Below, piece after piece: positions 7,300-15,900 of a DNA stretch of 45,486 nt (position 1 is its first letter; each line of letters begins with the position of its first letter). The position numbers were made by a program, and so were the translations under genes. The notes below the pieces were generated by a model. That model worked only from the letters and a program-made list of their open reading frames with translations. It was not told the origin of the DNA and searched no databases. The stretch lies in contig PNJO01000007.1 of assembly GCA_013821905.1 (NCBI GenBank), forward strand, positions 1 through 45,486. The letters are read 5' to 3'. This stretch comes from Sphingopyxis sp. Its GTDB lineage: Bacteria > Pseudomonadota > Alphaproteobacteria > Sphingomonadales > Sphingomonadaceae.

Positions 7300-8475
7300 A
7301 TGACGGCTTTCGACGACTGGCGCGCCCGCTCGCCCTATTATGACGAAACCCACGAGGCGCTCGCGCAAAGCGTCCGCCGTTTCGTCGAGCGCGAGATCGC
7401 GCCGCATATCGACCGCTGGGAAGCCGAGGGCGAGTTGCCGCGCGAACTCCACAAAAAGGCCGCCGAAGCAGGTATCCTCGGCCTGCGCTATCCCGAACAA
7501 TATGGCGGCCATTCGGAAGGTTTCGACAATTTCCACGGCCTCGTGCTGACCGAGGAGCTCGCCGCGGTCGGCGCGGGCGGGCTCGGCGCGTCGCTGATGA
7601 CGCACGGCATCGGCCTGCCCCCCATCCTCGCGCTCGGCTCCGAGGAACTGAAGCAGCGCGTCGCCCCGCCCGTGCTGGCGGGCAAGAAAATCATCGCGCT
7701 CGGCATCACCGAAGCCGGCGGCGGCAGCGATGTCGCGAGCCTCAGGACCACGGCGGTCCGGGACGGCGACCATTATATCGTCAACGGCGGCAAGATGTTC
7801 ATCACCAGCGGCATGCGCGCCGACTGGCTGACCTGCGCGGTACGCACCGGCGGACCGGGCGCGGCGGGCATCTCGTTGCTGCTGATCGACATGGACAGCC
7901 CCGGCGTCGAGCGTACGCGGCTCGACAAGATGGGCTGGCGCTGCAGCGACACCGCGGCGATCCACTTCGACGACGTCCGCGTCCCCGCCGACAATCTGGT
8001 CGGCCAGGAAAATGCCGGCTTCATCGGCATCATGCGCAATTTCAATTCGGAGCGGCTCGGCATGGCGATGGGCTGCTGCGCCTATGCGCGCGTCGCGATG
8101 GCCGAAGCCGCCGATTGGGCGCAGAGCCGGGAGACCTTCGGCAAGCCGCTCGTCGGCCACCAGTCGATCCGCATCAAGCTCGCCGACATGGAACGCCAGA
8201 TCGAGGCGACGCAGGCATGGGTCGACCTCTGCGCCTGGCAGGTGAAAGAGGGCAAGGACCGCCCCGCCGATTTCGCGATGCTGAAGGTGCAGGCGACGCG
8301 GATGCTCGAGGCCGTCGCGCGCGAGGCCGCGCAGGTGCTGGGCGGCGCCAGCTATATCACCGGCAGCAAGGTCGAACGCATCTACCGCGAGGTCCGCGTC
8401 AATGCCATCGGGGGAGGCAGCGAGGAAATCATGCTCGACCTCGCGGGTCGGCAACTATTCGGCGGAAAGCGCTAG
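7300..8475 (+). CDS. Acyl-CoA dehydrogenase family protein
   Basis: 391 residues, the standard length of a soluble FAD acyl-CoA dehydrogenase. Landmarks are the N-terminal helical domain (RRFVEREIAPHIDRWE), the middle-domain signatures ALGITEAGGGSD (near 147) and KMFITSG, the helix block FNSERLGMAMG, and the C-terminal NAIGGGSEEIMLDL. It would catalyse alpha,beta-dehydrogenation of an acyl-CoA, passing electrons to ETF. Substrate chain length cannot be told from sequence alone. The palindrome 20 bp upstream hints at control with branched-chain or short-chain acyl-CoA catabolism. Confidence 0.93.
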   Translation: MTAFDDWRARSPYYDETHEALAQSVRRFVEREIAPHIDRWEAEGELPRELHKKAAEAGILGLRYPEQYGGHSEGFDNFHGLVLTEELAAVGAGGLGASLMTHGIGLPPILALGSEELKQRVAPPVLAGKKIIALGITEAGGGSDVASLRTTAVRDGDHYIVNGGKMFITSGMRADWLTCAVRTGGPGAAGISLLLIDMDSPGVERTRLDKMGWRCSDTAAIHFDDVRVPADNLVGQENAGFIGIMRNFNSERLGMAMGCCAYARVAMAEAADWAQSRETFGKPLVGHQSIRIKLADMERQIEATQAWVDLCAWQVKEGKDRPADFAMLKVQATRMLEAVAREAAQVLGGASYITGSKVERIYREVRVNAIGGGSEEIMLDLAGRQLFGGKR

Positions 8476-8478
8476 CCC

Positions 8479-9432
8479 TCACACCTCGAAATGATAGACA
8501 ATATCAGAAAGCCCTCGATCCATTATAGAAAGAAGATTTCGACCACTCCCCAATGTTACCTCTCTTGAGACAATATCTTTTGAAGAAGAAGCGACAGCCA
8601 ACAAAATTCCATCTGAAAATCCACGAGATATGAGATCATCGAGATAGGCCAGACCAGAAAATATAACACTGGGGGCAGGCCTCTTCATCATTTTAACTTC
8701 TATGGCGATCATCTCTTCGCCGCGACCAACCGCAACGTCAGCTTCTCGGCCATTTACCCTGCGAGACAATTCCACATTGACCCCCGGCGTTGCCGAAAAC
8801 TGAGCGGACAAGTGCCCTGCAAGTGAACCTTGAAAATGTTGAGCGGCATCCACTCCTGATAGGCTTTCATCCCATTGGTATGTAGTTATAAATTCTCGAA
8901 TCCCAGATGCCACTTCGTTCCGGAGTGGGATGTCCGGCGCAATCCGACGAGTGGAATGAGGAGAATGCCGCTCGGCGCTATCGGCAGCAAGTCGCGTTGC
9001 GATTTGGTCTGACAGCACGGATGCGAACACGGTCACCGAGACAATAGCTAGAAGCGCTTCATTCTCATCGAAATCTAGCATGTAATCATGTGTCGAGGGA
9101 TTGCGCCATTCGGTACGATATCGAGTAAACTGATCCAAGACTCTCTGTCGGAGGATATTTCCAGAAGATAGAAATTTCTCTATGTTTGCAGGTGTTTGCT
9201 TCTCAGGCGATTTGCCTGCCAAGACTCGATACGCCTCTTTAACGCTACCCTCAAATGCTTGATTGCAACGATATATGGAATCGGTAAACGCTGAAAGATC
9301 ACCATCCGCCTGCCCACGGCGCAGATGGTTTATTGCAGAACCAATGTGTAGGCGAACTGCTCGTAGGCCTTTCGAATGATCTCCAGAGGGAAGCTTTGCC
9401 AGCTTCTTTTCTAGAACTTCAACTATATCCAA
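8479..9432 (-). CDS. HEPN-like / PD-(D/E)xK-like protein of foreign base composition
   Basis: 317 residues, not a family I can name. Its DNA is much richer in A+T than all neighbours. The N-terminal half is helical and carries WRNPSTHDY, with R110-N111-x3-H115 matching the RN-x3-H catalytic motif of HEPN ribonucleases, followed by a hydrophobic helix (ALLAIVSVTVFASVL). The C-terminal half contains READVAVGRGEEMIAIEVKMMK, in which D232, E245 and K247 fit a PD-(D/E)xK nuclease core. The start is TTG, with GGAGG seven bases upstream and a stop (TGA) eight codons before it in frame. It is convergent with, and 3 bp from, the acyl-CoA dehydrogenase gene. A role in phage defence or toxicity is an inference from the domain types. 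Confidence 0.75.
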   Translation of the reverse strand: MDIVEVLEKKLAKLPSGDHSKGLRAVRLHIGSAINHLRRGQADGDLSAFTDSIYRCNQAFEGSVKEAYRVLAGKSPEKQTPANIEKFLSSGNILRQRVLDQFTRYRTEWRNPSTHDYMLDFDENEALLAIVSVTVFASVLSDQIATRLAADSAERHSPHSTRRIAPDIPLRNEVASGIREFITTYQWDESLSGVDAAQHFQGSLAGHLSAQFSATPGVNVELSRRVNGREADVAVGRGEEMIAIEVKMMKRPAPSVIFSGLAYLDDLISRGFSDGILLAVASSSKDIVSREVTLGSGRNLLSIMDRGLSDIVYHFEV

Positions 9433-9535
9433 ATTTCTGCCTCCGTAGGCCCAATCTCAGATCAATATGTTCGTATAGCATCGGCTTAGCCACCGTATAT
9501 CTTAAGAATGCAGCCAAACTGATATCGCTCGACAT
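9419..9535 (-). CDS. Possible 38-codon leader ORF overlapping the HEPN-like gene
   Basis: Small ORF starting MSSDISLAAFLRYTVAKP and ending 14 bp inside the next gene, an arrangement seen in coupled toxin-antitoxin and leader pairs. The frame stays open upstream to an ATG at 9565. It shares the AT-rich composition of the HEPN-like gene, but has only a poor ribosome-binding site and no recognised domain. It could equally be the remnant of a longer gene cut when the island inserted. Confidence 0.3.
   Translation of the reverse strand: MSSDISLAAFLRYTVAKPMLYEHIDLRLGLRRQKFGYS
9440..9444 (-). promoter_or_regulatory. Strong ribosome-binding site deciding a TTG start
   Basis: GGAGG on the minus strand lies seven bases before TTG at 9432. 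No in-frame ATG or GTG occurs between the upstream stop (TGA, 9457-9459) and this TTG. The site therefore supports initiation at TTG for the HEPN-like gene. Confidence 0.7.
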
Positions 9536-9563
9536 ATCTTCGAGCTGACGGCAAATTTGTCGC

Positions 9564-10766
9564 ATGAACATACTCCAAAGCTGGCCCGCCGAGGCCGAAA
9601 CCCTGCTCGATGATCTCGTCGATCTCCGCCGCGCAATCCACCGCGAGCCCGAACTGGGTCTCCAGAACCCGAAGACGCTCGCGAAGATCAAGGACGCGCT
9701 CGCCGGACTGCCGCTCGAATTTCGCGAGGGGCCATCGACCACGGGCCTGATCGCGATCCTGCGCGGCCCCGCGAACGGGCGGACCGTGCTGCTGCGCGGC
9801 GATATGGACGCGCTACCGCTGATCGAGGACACCGGGCTCGATTTCTCTTCCGAGATCAGCGGGGCGATGCATGCGTGCGGGCACGACACGCATGTCGCGA
9901 TGCTCGTCGGCGCGGCGAAGCTGCTGTGCGCCGCGCGCGACCGCCTGCCCGGAACCGTGATGTTCATGTTCCAGCCGGGCGAGGAGGGCCATCATGGCGC
10001 GCGCTTCATGCTCGAAGACGGGATCATCGACCCGCTGCCCGACGCGGCCTTCGCGCTCCACATCATGCCCAATGCGCCGCACGGCATCTTTGCCGGGCGC
10101 GCCGGGCCGCTGCTCGCCTCGTCGGACGTGCTGTCGATCGCCGTCAAGGGCGCCGGCGGCCATGCCTCGATGCCGCACGACAGCATCGACCCGATCCCCG
10201 TCGCCTGCGCCATCGTCACCGCGATCCAGACGATGGTCACGCGGCGCATCTCGGTCTTCGACCCCGCGGTCGTCACCATCGCAAAAATCGCTGCGGGGAC
10301 GACCAACAATATCATTCCCGAGACCGCCGAGATGCAGGGCACGATCCGCACCCTGTCGCCCGAACGCCGCGCGATGGTGGCGCGCGAGCTGAAACGCCTC
10401 GCCCCCGCGATCGCCGAAGCGCATGGCTGCACCGCTGACGTCGAGATCATCGAAGGCTTTCCGGTCACCGTCTGCGACAGCCGCGCGGTGAGCTTCGGCC
10501 AGTCGGTCGTCGAGCAGACCTTCGGCGAAGAAGCCTGGCTGACGATGGACAATCCGGTGATGGGCGCCGAGGATTTCTCCTACGTCCTCGAAAAGGTCCC
10601 CGGCGCGATGTTCTGGCTCGGCGCGAGCGCCGAAGGCAGCGACTGGCGCCAATGCTGCGGCCTCCACTCGAACCGCATGGTGCTCGACGAGAAAGTCATG
10701 GCCCGCGGCGCGGCGCTGCACGCGGCGCTCGCCGAGCGCTTCCTGACCGATGGGTTCGGCGTCTAG
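9564..10766 (+). CDS. M20-family amidohydrolase (hippurate hydrolase / aminoacylase-like)
   Basis: 400 residues, typical for the M20D amidohydrolase family. Metal-binding motifs are HACGHDTHVAM (C105, H107), FQPGEEGHHGARFM and MGAEDFSYV near the C-terminus. Members hydrolyse N-acyl amino acids such as hippurate or acetyl-amino acids in the cytosol. The substrate cannot be specified. The start is the first ATG, without a clear ribosome-binding site; it lies directly beside the AT-rich island, which may have replaced the original promoter. It converges with the mannosyltransferase gene, with one base between the stops. Confidence 0.9.
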   Translation: MNILQSWPAEAETLLDDLVDLRRAIHREPELGLQNPKTLAKIKDALAGLPLEFREGPSTTGLIAILRGPANGRTVLLRGDMDALPLIEDTGLDFSSEISGAMHACGHDTHVAMLVGAAKLLCAARDRLPGTVMFMFQPGEEGHHGARFMLEDGIIDPLPDAAFALHIMPNAPHGIFAGRAGPLLASSDVLSIAVKGAGGHASMPHDSIDPIPVACAIVTAIQTMVTRRISVFDPAVVTIAKIAAGTTNNIIPETAEMQGTIRTLSPERRAMVARELKRLAPAIAEAHGCTADVEIIEGFPVTVCDSRAVSFGQSVVEQTFGEEAWLTMDNPVMGAEDFSYVLEKVPGAMFWLGASAEGSDWRQCCGLHSNRMVLDEKVMARGAALHAALAERFLTDGFGV

Positions 10767-10767
10767 C

Positions 10768-12216
10768 TCAGTTCCCCGTGGCGGCGAGCCAGGCGTTGAG
10801 GTCCTGCAGGGCCGGGTCGGGGGTGCAACTGCCTGCGCGGCGCAGCACGCAGGACGGCGCGTCGGTCTCGCCGCGGGGCGCGCAGGATTCGAGCCGATAG
10901 GCAGGCGTCAGTTCGCGCGCATACGCGGGGCCCGTCACGACGACGTCGAACGCGGCGGCGCGGCGCAGGGCCTCCTCGCGCGTTTCGACGCGATAGATCG
11001 GCGTGTCGCGGCGGTAGAGCGCATAGCTGCCCGCGACGGTGGCGCGCGGGCGGTAGAGTGCAAGGCCGCAGGTCTTTGGCGGCCGCCCCGCGCGTTCGAG
11101 CGCTTCGGCGAGCCCCGCCTCCATCGTCCAGTTCGGCGCGAAATGACCTGCGGCGAGCGCAATTGAGCTGCCGGTCCACACGGCCATCGCCGCGGCGGTC
11201 GCCAGCGCCAACCGCCGGCGCGGCACGCGGCGCAGCAGGTCGGCGCTGCCGATCGCCGCGAGGATGACGAGCAGCGTCGCGCTCGGCAGGACGAAACGAT
11301 ATTCCTTGTGCCCGATCAGCGAGTGGAACAGCAGATGGACCACCGCCATCCAGAACAGCACCGGGTAACGTTTCGCACCCGTCCAGGCGAGCAGCACGAG
11401 CGGTGCCAGCGCGACGTGCCAGTAGCGCCCGAACATCCCGAGATAGCCGGTGACCGGCGAGGTGCCATAGGCCGCGGCGCGATTCTCGACGATGTTGACG
11501 CGCACCGATTCGACCGCCCACTGAAAGGGCACCGCCCCCATCGCCATGTTCGCGGCGGCGTCGATCGCGAGCGCGGCGAGCCCGCCGAGGACGAGCGGCA
11601 GCCACGCGCCGCGCCAGTCGCGCTTCGCGGTGAACAGCGCGAGCACGAGCAGCGCGGGGGCATAGTGGATGCGCGCGACGAAGCTCAGCCCCATGAGCAG
11701 TCCCGCGAGCGCGAATTGCCGCGCGCCCGGCGCATCGCGCCGCGCGACGAGCAGCCACATCGCGCCCATCATCGGCGCGAGCGCGATCGGCTCCGACAGC
11801 GCACGCGGCGCAAAGAAGATCAGTTCGAACCAGATCGCCGCGACGAACCCCGCCGTCGCCCCGTGCAACCGCGACAGTTTCAGGCCGAGCACGGTCGCGG
11901 CTCCCACGACGACGAGCGACAGCGCCGCGAGCGACAACCGGACGAAGGTCAGGTGCAGCGTCGTTTCGGGCGACAGCGCATGCCCCGCCCCCATCGGCAG
12001 CGCGAGCAGTTCGGGGATCAGCCAGCTGCGAATGCCCGCGCGATAATCCCAGGTCTGCACCCACGGCCCCGCAACCAGATGCCAGGCGGGCTCCAGATAT
12101 TGCCAGATCTCGTCGAACCAGCCGACCATGAAGGGCAGCGATGCCAGCGCACGCAGCAGCGCGGCAAGCAGGATGGCGCCCCAGAAAATCTGGCGATCGC
12201 CGATGCGTGCGATCAA
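10768..12216 (-). CDS. GT22-type (Alg9-like) mannosyltransferase, polytopic
   Basis: 482 residues with about nine to ten hydrophobic segments. Signatures of the Alg9/GPI mannosyltransferase family are the first-loop acidic pair GWFDEIWQYLEP (D35, E36) and the conserved HKEYRF (303-308). Such enzymes transfer mannose from a polyprenyl-phosphate donor on the outer face of the inner membrane. In bacteria the acceptor is mostly unknown. The start is TTG at 12216, sharing TTGA with the nadB stop, which is the only sensible start just before the first membrane helix. Open frame upstream of it is antisense-like nadB shadow. Confidence 0.8.
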   Translation of the reverse strand: MIARIGDRQIFWGAILLAALLRALASLPFMVGWFDEIWQYLEPAWHLVAGPWVQTWDYRAGIRSWLIPELLALPMGAGHALSPETTLHLTFVRLSLAALSLVVVGAATVLGLKLSRLHGATAGFVAAIWFELIFFAPRALSEPIALAPMMGAMWLLVARRDAPGARQFALAGLLMGLSFVARIHYAPALLVLALFTAKRDWRGAWLPLVLGGLAALAIDAAANMAMGAVPFQWAVESVRVNIVENRAAAYGTSPVTGYLGMFGRYWHVALAPLVLLAWTGAKRYPVLFWMAVVHLLFHSLIGHKEYRFVLPSATLLVILAAIGSADLLRRVPRRRLALATAAAMAVWTGSSIALAAGHFAPNWTMEAGLAEALERAGRPPKTCGLALYRPRATVAGSYALYRRDTPIYRVETREEALRRAAAFDVVVTGPAYARELTPAYRLESCAPRGETDAPSCVLRRAGSCTPDPALQDLNAWLAATGN

Positions 12217-13790
12217 GGCACCAGCACCGTGTCGACCGCCTTCGGCAGCAGGCCCGGATAATCGAGCGTATAGTGGAGCCCCCGGCTTTCCTTGCGGTGG
12301 AGCGCGCTGCGCACGATCAACTCGGCGCATTGCAACAGGTTTCTGAGCTCGATCAGGTCGGTGGTGACGCGGAAGTGGCCGTAATAATCCTCGACCTCGC
12401 CCGTCATCATCTGGATGCGGTGCTGCGCGCGTTCGAGGCGCTTGGTCGTGCGCACGATGCCGACATAATTCCACATGAAGCGGCGGATTTCGGTCCAGTT
12501 CTGCTTGATCACCACCTCTTCGTCGGAATCGGTGACGCGGCTCGCGTCCCACGGCCGGATCGCCGGCGGCGGTTCGAGCCGGTCCCAGCATCTGATGATA
12601 TGCTTCGCCGCCGCCTCGCCAAAGACGAAGCATTCGAGCAGACTGTTCGACGCGAGGCGGTTGGCGCCGTGGAGCCCGCTCTCGGTGCATTCGCCCGCGG
12701 CGTAGAGACCGGGCAGGTCGGTGCGGCCGTCGAGGTCGATCAGGATGCCGCCGCAGGTATAATGCTGCGCGGGCACCACCGGGATCGGCTGCTTGGTCAT
12801 GTCGATGCCGAGCGTCAGCAGCTTTTCGTAGATATTCGGAAAATGCCCCGCGACGAAATCGGGGTCCTTGTGGCTGATGTCGAGGTGGACATAATCGAGG
12901 CCGAAGCGCTTGATCTGGTCGTCGTTCGCACGCGCGACGATATCGCGCGGCGCGAGTTCCGCCCGCTCGTCATAATCGGGCATGTAGCGATGCCCGGTGA
13001 CAGGATGCTTGAGGATGCCGCCCTCGCCGCGTACCGCCTCGGTGATCAGGAAATTCTTGACCTCGAGATTATAGAGGCAAGTCGGGTGGAACTGCATCAT
13101 CTCCATGTTCGAGACGCGCGCGCCCGCGCGCCACGCCATGGCGATGCCGTCGCCGGTCGCCCCCCTCGGCGCGGTGGAGAATTGATAGACGCGTCCCGCG
13201 CCGCCGCTCGCGAGGATCGTCGCGCGGCCGACATGCGCGTGGACCTTGCCGCTCTTTTCGTCGAGCGCATAGACGCCCCAGACGCGGCCCGAGCCCGAAT
13301 AGCGCTCCTCGTGCCGCCCGGTGATCAGGTCGATGCACGCCTGCCCCGGCAGCAGCGTGATGTTCGGATGCGCCTCGGCGGTCTTGAGCAGCGCCGCCTG
13401 CACCGCCCAGCCGGTCGCGTCGTCGACATGGACGATGCGGCGGTGCGAATGGCCGCCCTCGCGCGTCAGGTGCAGCGCCTCGGCCTCCTTGTTGAAGGGG
13501 ACGCCCATCTCGATCAGCCGCTCGATCGCGTGCGGGGCATTCTCGACGACGAACTCGACCGTCTCGCGCCGGTTGAGCCCCGCGCCCGCGACCATCGTGT
13601 CCTCGATATGATTCTCGAACGTGTCGCCCGCGTCGAGCACCGCGGCGATCCCGCCCTGCGCCCACGCGGTCGACCCGCCTGTGAGTTCGCCCTTGGCAAG
13701 CACAAGCACGCGGCAATGGTCCGCCAGCGCGATGGCGGCGGTCAGCCCCGCCGCCCCCGATCCCACGATGATGATATCGTATTCGCTCAT
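12213..13790 (-). CDS. nadB: L-aspartate oxidase
   Basis: 525 residues, full length for NadB. It oxidises L-aspartate to iminoaspartate, the first step of de novo NAD synthesis. It shows the FAD-binding GSGAAGLTAAIAL (N-terminus), GGSTAWAQGGIAAVLD, HSHRRIVHVDDATG, and the succinate-dehydrogenase-family block YTCGGILIDLDGRTDLPGLYAAGECTESG split across residues about 360-390. The ATG at 13790 begins directly before the Rossmann motif; the frame is open to 13994 but the extra part is not protein-like. Its stop overlaps the mannosyltransferase start. nadA and nadC are not in the window. Confidence 0.95.
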   Translation of the reverse strand: MSEYDIIIVGSGAAGLTAAIALADHCRVLVLAKGELTGGSTAWAQGGIAAVLDAGDTFENHIEDTMVAGAGLNRRETVEFVVENAPHAIERLIEMGVPFNKEAEALHLTREGGHSHRRIVHVDDATGWAVQAALLKTAEAHPNITLLPGQACIDLITGRHEERYSGSGRVWGVYALDEKSGKVHAHVGRATILASGGAGRVYQFSTAPRGATGDGIAMAWRAGARVSNMEMMQFHPTCLYNLEVKNFLITEAVRGEGGILKHPVTGHRYMPDYDERAELAPRDIVARANDDQIKRFGLDYVHLDISHKDPDFVAGHFPNIYEKLLTLGIDMTKQPIPVVPAQHYTCGGILIDLDGRTDLPGLYAAGECTESGLHGANRLASNSLLECFVFGEAAAKHIIRCWDRLEPPPAIRPWDASRVTDSDEEVVIKQNWTEIRRFMWNYVGIVRTTKRLERAQHRIQMMTGEVEDYYGHFRVTTDLIELRNLLQCAELIVRSALHRKESRGLHYTLDYPGLLPKAVDTVLVP

Positions 13791-13862
13791 CGCGCCTCTG
13801 TTGCACAGCCGGACGCCGCATGACAGGGGGATCGCAGTCGCAAGCCACGGGAAATTATCGGG

Positions 13863-14684
13863 ATGACGAAAGTGGAAGTTGATCGGCGCGCCCTGCTCGC
13901 CGCGATGGCGTCGCTCCCGCTTGCCGCCTGCGCGCATCGCGTTTCGGGCGGCACGACACGCAATCTGGGTGTTGCCACCTTCAACATCTGGCACGATGCC
14001 GGGGGCCAGTGGCCGGTGCGGCTTGGCTTGTTGACCGCTGCCTTGCGGGCGGCCGACGCCGATGTCATCGCGCTACAGGAAATACTCGAGGACGCGAACA
14101 GGGGTCTGCCCAATCAGGCCGACACCATCGCGCACGCGCTCGGTTACGCCGTCCATTTCGTTGCCCCCGAACCCGAGGGCGCGCCCAAACGATACGGCAA
14201 TGCGATCCTGACCCGCCTGCCGGTGATCGAGGTCGCGCGCCGCAAGCTCGAGCCGCTTTCCGATTATCGCACTGCGATCCGCGTTCGCGTCCAGAGCGGC
14301 GATGGCCCGGTCGATATCGTCGGCACCCATCTCGCCTGGCAACCCGATGCCGCGGCCGTGCGCGCCGAACAACTCGCCGATCTGCTCGGCTGGTTGCCGA
14401 CCGACGGCACGCCGCTGGTCGTGATGGGCGATTTCAATGCGCCGCTCGACGACCCCGGCCTGAAGGCGATGGGTCCGCCGCGCTTCACCTCGGCGCTGCC
14501 CTTCGGCGCTGCGACGACGACGCTCAATCCCGCCCGCGGCCATGCGCCGCGCGTGATCGACCATATCTTTGCGGATTCAGCGCATTTCGCTGTCGCCGCG
14601 GCAAAGGTCATTGGCAGCGAGCCGGTCGACGGCGAATATCCGTCCGACCATTTCGGGGTCGCCGCGCGCCTGACGCGGCGCTGA
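13863..14684 (+). CDS. Endonuclease/exonuclease/phosphatase-family lipoprotein
   Basis: 273 residues. The N-terminus DRRALLAAMASLPLAACAHR has an arginine pair, a hydrophobic stretch and a lipobox LAAC, so it is probably exported and lipid-anchored, perhaps through Tat. The EEP fold is shown by VATFNIW, VIALQE, VVMGDFNAPLDD, IDHIF and PSDHFG in the expected order. EEP enzymes are Mg-dependent phosphodiesterases acting on nucleic acids, lipids or sugars; the substrate is unknown here. It is divergent from nadB. A second EEP protein lies at 22546-23244. Confidence 0.88.
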   Translation: MTKVEVDRRALLAAMASLPLAACAHRVSGGTTRNLGVATFNIWHDAGGQWPVRLGLLTAALRAADADVIALQEILEDANRGLPNQADTIAHALGYAVHFVAPEPEGAPKRYGNAILTRLPVIEVARRKLEPLSDYRTAIRVRVQSGDGPVDIVGTHLAWQPDAAAVRAEQLADLLGWLPTDGTPLVVMGDFNAPLDDPGLKAMGPPRFTSALPFGAATTTLNPARGHAPRVIDHIFADSAHFAVAAAKVIGSEPVDGEYPSDHFGVAARLTRR

Positions 14685-14695
14685 TCTCGTCAGCC

Positions 14696-14884
14696 TTAGG
14701 AGGGCGCGGCGAACAATAGTTCGATCGTTCGATCGATATCGGAAACCTCTACCTCGGCCAGAATGATCCGCAACGCTACGCGGTCCTGCGCCGCGCGCGC
14801 ACGATCAAAACGGTCGAACAAACCGCGAGCATAAAGCCGCTCGTTGAGCGTCATTCCGGCGAGCGGCTCGCGCGGCTCACCCAT
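14696..14884 (-). CDS. Small conserved-looking protein coupled to the ABC ATPase
   Basis: 62 residues, predicted soluble and helical (MTLNERLYARGLFDRFDRARAAQDR...). Its ATG overlaps the 3' end of the ABC ATPase gene by 8 bp, and its codon use is like its neighbours, which argues that it is real. No domain is recognised. An internal ATG (MTLNE, start 14854) is an alternative start. Confidence 0.6.
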   Translation of the reverse strand: MGEPREPLAGMTLNERLYARGLFDRFDRARAAQDRVALRIILAEVEVSDIDRTIELLFAAPS

Positions 14885-15800
14885 TCGCCGCCCGCGTCAG
14901 ATTGAGGAACACATCCTCAAGATCGGCTTCGCGCGTCGACACATCGACAATGCCATGACCCATCGCATTGACCGCGGCCAGCACCTCGCCCGCGTTCATG
15001 CGGTCCTTGTTGTAATGGATTGCCAGCCCGCGCTCGCCCTCGCGTTCGACCTTTTCGAACGCGGGATGCGTCGGCAACACTGTGATGTCCGCGTCGAGCG
15101 TCACGACGACGATCTTCTCGCGCGCCATGTCGACCAGTTCGCGCGTCGGCTTGTTCGCGATCAGCCGGCCGTGGTTGATGATCGCGATCCGGTCGCACAG
15201 CTCCTCGGCCTCCTCCAGATAGTGCGTCGTCAGCACCACGGTGACGCCGCGGTCGTTGAGGCTCTGCACATATTCCCAAAGCTGCTGGCGCAGTTCGATG
15301 TCGACCCCCGCGGTCGGCTCGTCGAGCACGATGATCGGCGGCGAATGGACCATCGCCTTCGCGACCAGAAGGCGGCGCTTCATGCCCCCCGACAGCGTGC
15401 GCGCATAGGCGTCGCGCTTGTCGCTGAGGTGCACCGCGGCGAGCAGTTCGTCCGAAATGCGCTTGTCCTTCGGCACGCCATAGAGGCCCGCCTGATTTTC
15501 CAGCGTCTCGAACGGCGTGAAAAAGGGATCGAAGACGATCTCCTGCGGCACGATGCCGATCGAATATTTGGCGTTGCGCGGGTCGGCGTCGATATCGAAG
15601 CCCCAGATGCTCGCATGGCCGCTCGTCTTGTTGACCAGCCCCGCAAGGATGTTGATCAGCGTCGACTTGCCGGCGCCGTTCGGCCCGAGCAGCCCGAAAA
15701 TCTGCCCGCGCGGCACATCGAAGCTGACATTGTCGAGCGCCTGCTTGCCGCCGGCATAGAGTTTGGAGACGGCGTCGATGCGGATGGCGGCTTCACTCAT
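14877..15800 (-). CDS. ABC transporter ATP-binding protein (ABC-2/CcmA-like)
   Basis: 307 residues. Walker A GPNGAGKST (about 39-47), signature LSGGMKRR, Walker B IIVLDEPTAGVD and switch histidine TTHYLEEAEEL are all intact. The roughly 80-residue C-terminal extension is usual in ATPases of multidrug or polysaccharide exporters with ABC-2 permeases. The ATG at 15800 fits the domain start; the frame stays open to 16163 by chance. No permease gene is adjacent on either side, so the membrane partner must be encoded elsewhere. It is coupled to the 62-residue downstream gene. Confidence 0.9.
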   Translation of the reverse strand: MSEAAIRIDAVSKLYAGGKQALDNVSFDVPRGQIFGLLGPNGAGKSTLINILAGLVNKTSGHASIWGFDIDADPRNAKYSIGIVPQEIVFDPFFTPFETLENQAGLYGVPKDKRISDELLAAVHLSDKRDAYARTLSGGMKRRLLVAKAMVHSPPIIVLDEPTAGVDIELRQQLWEYVQSLNDRGVTVVLTTHYLEEAEELCDRIAIINHGRLIANKPTRELVDMAREKIVVVTLDADITVLPTHPAFEKVEREGERGLAIHYNKDRMNAGEVLAAVNAMGHGIVDVSTREADLEDVFLNLTRAANG

Positions 15801-15900
15801 GGCCGCTCCATAGCCGCGCGCCGTCCCACGCGAAAGGCGCGATTTCGCGATGAGCGCCGCGTTAACGCTAAATTGGAAACTCGCCGCTAGCAGGGGGGCT

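Noticed and set aside
7156-8454. Long N-terminal extension of the dipeptidase frame
   Set aside because: The extension is antisense to the acyl-CoA dehydrogenase and lies before a normal signal peptide; the start at 7155 is far better.
9333-9548. 71-codon plus-strand frame in the AT-rich island
   Set aside because: Antisense to the HEPN-like gene start and the short leader frame, with no ribosome-binding site or motif.
8479-9563. Insertion sequence or integrative element carrying the foreign gene
   Set aside because: No transposase, integrase, terminal inverted repeats or target-site duplication could be seen at the edges of the AT-rich stretch.
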